From positions 1,893,386 to 1,957,385 of the forward strand of contig JH720297.1 of assembly GCA_000231825.2 (NCBI GenBank): a stretch of 64,000 nt of DNA, in the 5' to 3' direction. Position numbers and translations under genes: made by a program. The notes under the pieces are model-generated. The model worked only from the letters and a program-made list of their open reading frames with translations, was not told where the DNA came from and made no database searches. The DNA is from Tetrahymena elliotti 4EA (taxonomy: Eukaryota > Ciliophora > Oligohymenophorea > Hymenostomatida > Tetrahymenidae). Position 1 is the first letter of the stretch. Each line of letters starts with the position of its first letter. This document shows positions 61,320 through 64,000 of this stretch, in pieces.

Positions 61320-63130
61320 TCACACTTTTTACATGCTTTGAATATCTTTTTAGAGTGCATCTAATTACCTTTCTTGCATAGAATTAATAAAGGACACAGG
61401 TATGCTTCCTTTAGGATCCATAAGATGATAAAGTTCTATCTTTGTACTATTTTCATTTATCCTTTTTAAGTAAATAACTCCAAATTTAGATTCAACCTTT
61501 ACAGCATCAGTCTAAGGAGCATTTGGATGATCATCAATTTGATCTCTTGTTAATAATATTTCATCATTACTAATTCTTCTCCTGTGCCAAACACTCAAAG
61601 ATTGACGAGAGCTTACAACAAATTTGCTTTTGGTTTTGAAAAAAACCACAATAGTATCTTAATCAATAGTTTCTAATTTAAGAAATTCGTCACATATTTC
61701 TCTATTTTGTTTTTGTGCTTCTAAATTTTCAAAAAAATATTTTGAAACCTTCTCTATATTTACTTATACTATGGTTTCAATTTTGATTAGTTTAATTTCA
61801 TAATTTTGATAAGGAGTTTATGACATAGTTATATTATCAGATTGTTTCACTTATTTCCAATTAGTTTTTATGTCTCTTAAAGAAATATTTTCATTAAACT
61901 TGGCATTAATGATGTTACTATACTTATTTCCTATCATTCTTCTTTTAAATTTCTTTTAATTTACTATTTATTTATTATTTTTTTCCCTAATTTGTGTTGA
62001 GTATTTATGCATGGCTACATAAGTAAAAAATATAAATGAGAAGTATCCAGAAAAATAATTAATCAATTTAAAAATTGAAAAGAATTTTCCTAAAATAGAT
62101 ATGATAGAAAAATTTGTTTAACTATTAGAATACTAAAATAGAAAAATAATATTTCTCAAAAATTCTTAATGCTTTTTTAGATAAATATTCTTTTCGTGTC
62201 AATAAAATTCTTTAAAATATTTTGCATCACAGTTTCCAAAGAAAATTGTTGAACATCAATTCAAAAAATTATTTGGTTATCAAATTTAAAAATTCTTTAA
62301 AAATTCTAGAAAAATTAGAAGTAAAATTTATCAGATTTAAATCATCACAATTTCATTTACAATAAAAGTAATCAACTTAAAAACATGAATAAATACTTTT
62401 TAAATATGACTAGATATTATAAAATGAAAGCATAAATATGAAACTTACATTGAATAAGCTGCTAGTAAAAAACATGATGAAGCGGGATTGAAAATTTGAA
62501 GAAAAAAAAATCGATTTTATAATAGAAAAACAGAATAGTAGAAAATCAAAAATAATTTTGAAAATATAAGAATTTATTAGTAGTTATTTTTGAAATTAAT
62601 ATTTTACAAAGATTGTAAACTGCCAAAAAGTAAATAAATTATATCTAATTTAATTACTGGCAAAATCTGATTAATGAAAATTAGAAGAAATCCAATAGAA
62701 AATCATTGGATTTCTTCTAAATTACTCAAATATCGACTTACCTAAATCAAAATAATGTTTATCCTTAACTAATTAAAATACTCATAAAATTTTTTTTAAA
62801 AGATATTTTCTAATTTTTAGAAATATCTTTGAATTAAGTTTAAAGGCTAGTAAAATCATATAATCTAATTAATTTTAAACTTTTAAAGAAAAAAATATTC
62901 AACAATTATTCTCAAAAAAATTAATAAAGCATAATACTAGATAAATTATAGCAATTCAATAGCATTAAAATGTTTCAGAGACTTAATAGTTTTAGTTCAT
63001 TCAAATCAAATTATCTTATCTCTTTAAAAAGTATTCGCAAAAAAAAGATGCTTTGAAACCTGATAATTAAAATAAAAAATTTTTTTATATCGAAAAATAA
63101 TATTTACTTCAAACAAATAAACAAAACTAA
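61160..63130 (-). repeat. tandem duplication copy B (START gene plus flanks)
   Basis: This is the partner of the copy at 58600-60530. Gene stops are 2,563 bases apart and the far flank is offset by about 2,625, so small indels have accumulated in non-coding DNA. Confidence 0.85.
61320..61937 (-). CDS. START-domain lipid-transfer-like protein, copy B
   Basis: A single-exon frame of 205 residues, the same length as copy A and with the same START motifs (VVSSRQSLSVWHRRRIS, DQIDDHPNAPQTDAVKVE, LMDPKGSIPVSFINSM). Differences are few and mostly in the N-terminal third (for example NWKQVKQSDN here against NWIQVKQIDN in copy A, AQVNIE against VQVNIE) with YHLMDP replacing YQLMDP near the end. No frame damage is visible in either copy, so both appear functional. 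The difference at the position before LMDPKGSIP lies close to the lipid pocket in the START fold and could affect ligand choice, but that is speculation. Confidence 0.87.
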
Positions 63131-63262
63131 TTAAAGTTAATTAAAATAAAAGTTTTTCTATTTATTTTTTGAGGAAATTAACTTTATATTAATATTTTCA
63201 AATTCATAACCAAATATTATGAAATGTATCTAACTAACAAGCTGTTATTTTTTAGATTTAGA
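61938..63262. other. AT-rich 5' flank of START copy B
   Basis: The part to about 63130 belongs to the duplication; the remainder is the 3' flank of the last gene. No separate feature was found. Confidence 0.5.
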
Positions 63263-64000
63263 TCAAAATTCTTCTTCTAAATCTAAATCTTCTTCTATTA
63301 CTTTATCTCTTTCCTTCTCTTCAAATGATTCTTGGTAGTTTGTATAAGGCTGCTTAAAAGTTTATTTAGATTGATAGATAAACCCATTTTTAAAGATATC
63401 AATTTATAATTTAATTCCTTCCTTTTATTTTTAAAATTTAATTTTTGGTAGAGCAAATACATTAAATTACTTTTTTTTAAATAGTAAAACATCTAATTCA
63501 CAAAGATCACCACCATCACATTAGCAAGATGCAAAATTTATTGAATTTTTTAAGTTTAAATTTGATTCACTTAATATTATCCTTCCCTAAACAAGTCCAT
63601 TAATATTTGAATTGTTGTTGTTATCATTATCAGTTTCAATTTTTATGTTTTCATAATTAATTTTAATCTATTAATCAAAGATTAAAACACCATTTTAATT
63701 TAAAATTTTATTAAGATTTTCTACTGCCGCAACTTTCTCATCATCAAACAGTTATTTTGCTTGCAAGTCTTCTCCCATCCCACATTCACAAGTAAAATAA
63801 GCATAATCTTCACAAAGATTATCTGGTATATAACTATTTAGACATTTAAAATGATCAATTCTATCTAATAAAATAGTTTCTTCTTCAAAACTACATGAAT
63901 TGATGAAATCAAAAACATATTTATCTGCTTCTTCTTCACTTTGATTAAATTTAATATCTATTACTTTAGACTATATTTTAACATTCTTAAGATCATATAC
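63263..64000 (-). CDS. unrecognised protein, 5' end cut by window edge
   Basis: An open frame of 245 residues enters at the right edge and ends at TGA 63263. Acidic sequence (SEEEADKYVFDFINSCSFEE) is followed by Cys-containing segments (CEDYAYFTCECGMGED; later SCQCDGGDLCELDVL), an Asp/Asn run (DNDNNNNSNIN), a Lys/Gln-rich stretch and an acidic tail (EEDLDLEEEF). The spaced cysteines (CEC, CQC and neighbours) could bind metal, but no family is recognised. The frame is consistent over 738 bases and clearly richer in GC than the flanks. The missing N-terminal part lies beyond base 64000. Confidence 0.75.

Noticed and set aside
1..64000. tRNA, rRNA or telomere sequences
   Set aside because: I saw no cloverleaf-like segment, no rRNA-like GC-rich block and no GGGGTT/CCCCAA array. 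A covariance-model search would be decisive.

Overview
The window reads as macronuclear DNA of a ciliate that uses the Tetrahymena-type code: TAA and TAG are glutamine and TGA is the only stop. The DNA is very AT-rich. Standard-code reading gives only short shards, but when TAA/TAG are read as Gln the same stretches become long proteins with recognisable domains, and every gene resolved here ends in TGA. Most introns are short and AT-rich with GTAA-type donors and (T)TAG acceptors. Tetrahymena thermophila or a close relative is the natural guess; the species itself is inference.

Layout. 1-8.2 kb is gene-poor and holds one possible multi-exon gene and scattered coding-like fragments. 8.2-12.7 kb (minus) has an Asn/Gln-rich protein and a multi-exon Pumilio (PUF) RNA-binding protein. 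15.9-18.4 kb (minus) has a six-exon TPR protein, possibly TTC29-like. 19.6-22.1 kb (minus) has a divergent, possibly myristoylated protein kinase with a Q/N-rich tail. 23.0-25.5 kb has a small Cys-containing ORF, a two-TM protein and a frame-broken zinc-binding gene. 26.1-29.9 kb (plus) is an array of 15 leucine-rich-repeat exons, one repeat per exon, with several broken splice sites. 30.5-37.4 kb (plus) encodes a 1,901-aa membrane protein with Cys-rich repeats, an REJ-like region, a GPS motif and several TM segments. 37.7-39.3 kb (minus) is a single-exon MFS/SLC22-like transporter. 40.6-44.4 kb is a tandem duplication of a DUF4419 gene, the first copy dead and the second intact. 44.6-46.7 kb (minus) encodes a coiled-coil protein. 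49.3-55.5 kb (minus) is a single-exon 2,076-aa NACHT NTPase with 17 WD40 units. 55.8-57.7 kb has two weaker gene candidates. 58.8-61.9 kb (minus) is a tandem pair of START-domain genes. 63.3 kb to the end is the 3' part of an unrecognised gene.

Functionally this is a mixture. It includes post-transcriptional regulation (PUF), possible cilium biology (TPR), signalling (kinase), surface/adhesion (REJ-GPS) and transport. It also includes repeat-based recognition proteins (LRR array, NACHT-WD40) that resemble NLR-type sensors. No operons are expected. The tandem duplications and decaying LRR exons mark parts of the window as fast-evolving.

Limits. All exon models come from manual reading of frame continuity and splice-like sites. 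Where phases sum correctly the models are strong; elsewhere this is stated. In such AT-rich DNA with one stop codon, open frames of 100-200 codons arise by chance, so small ORFs are scored low.
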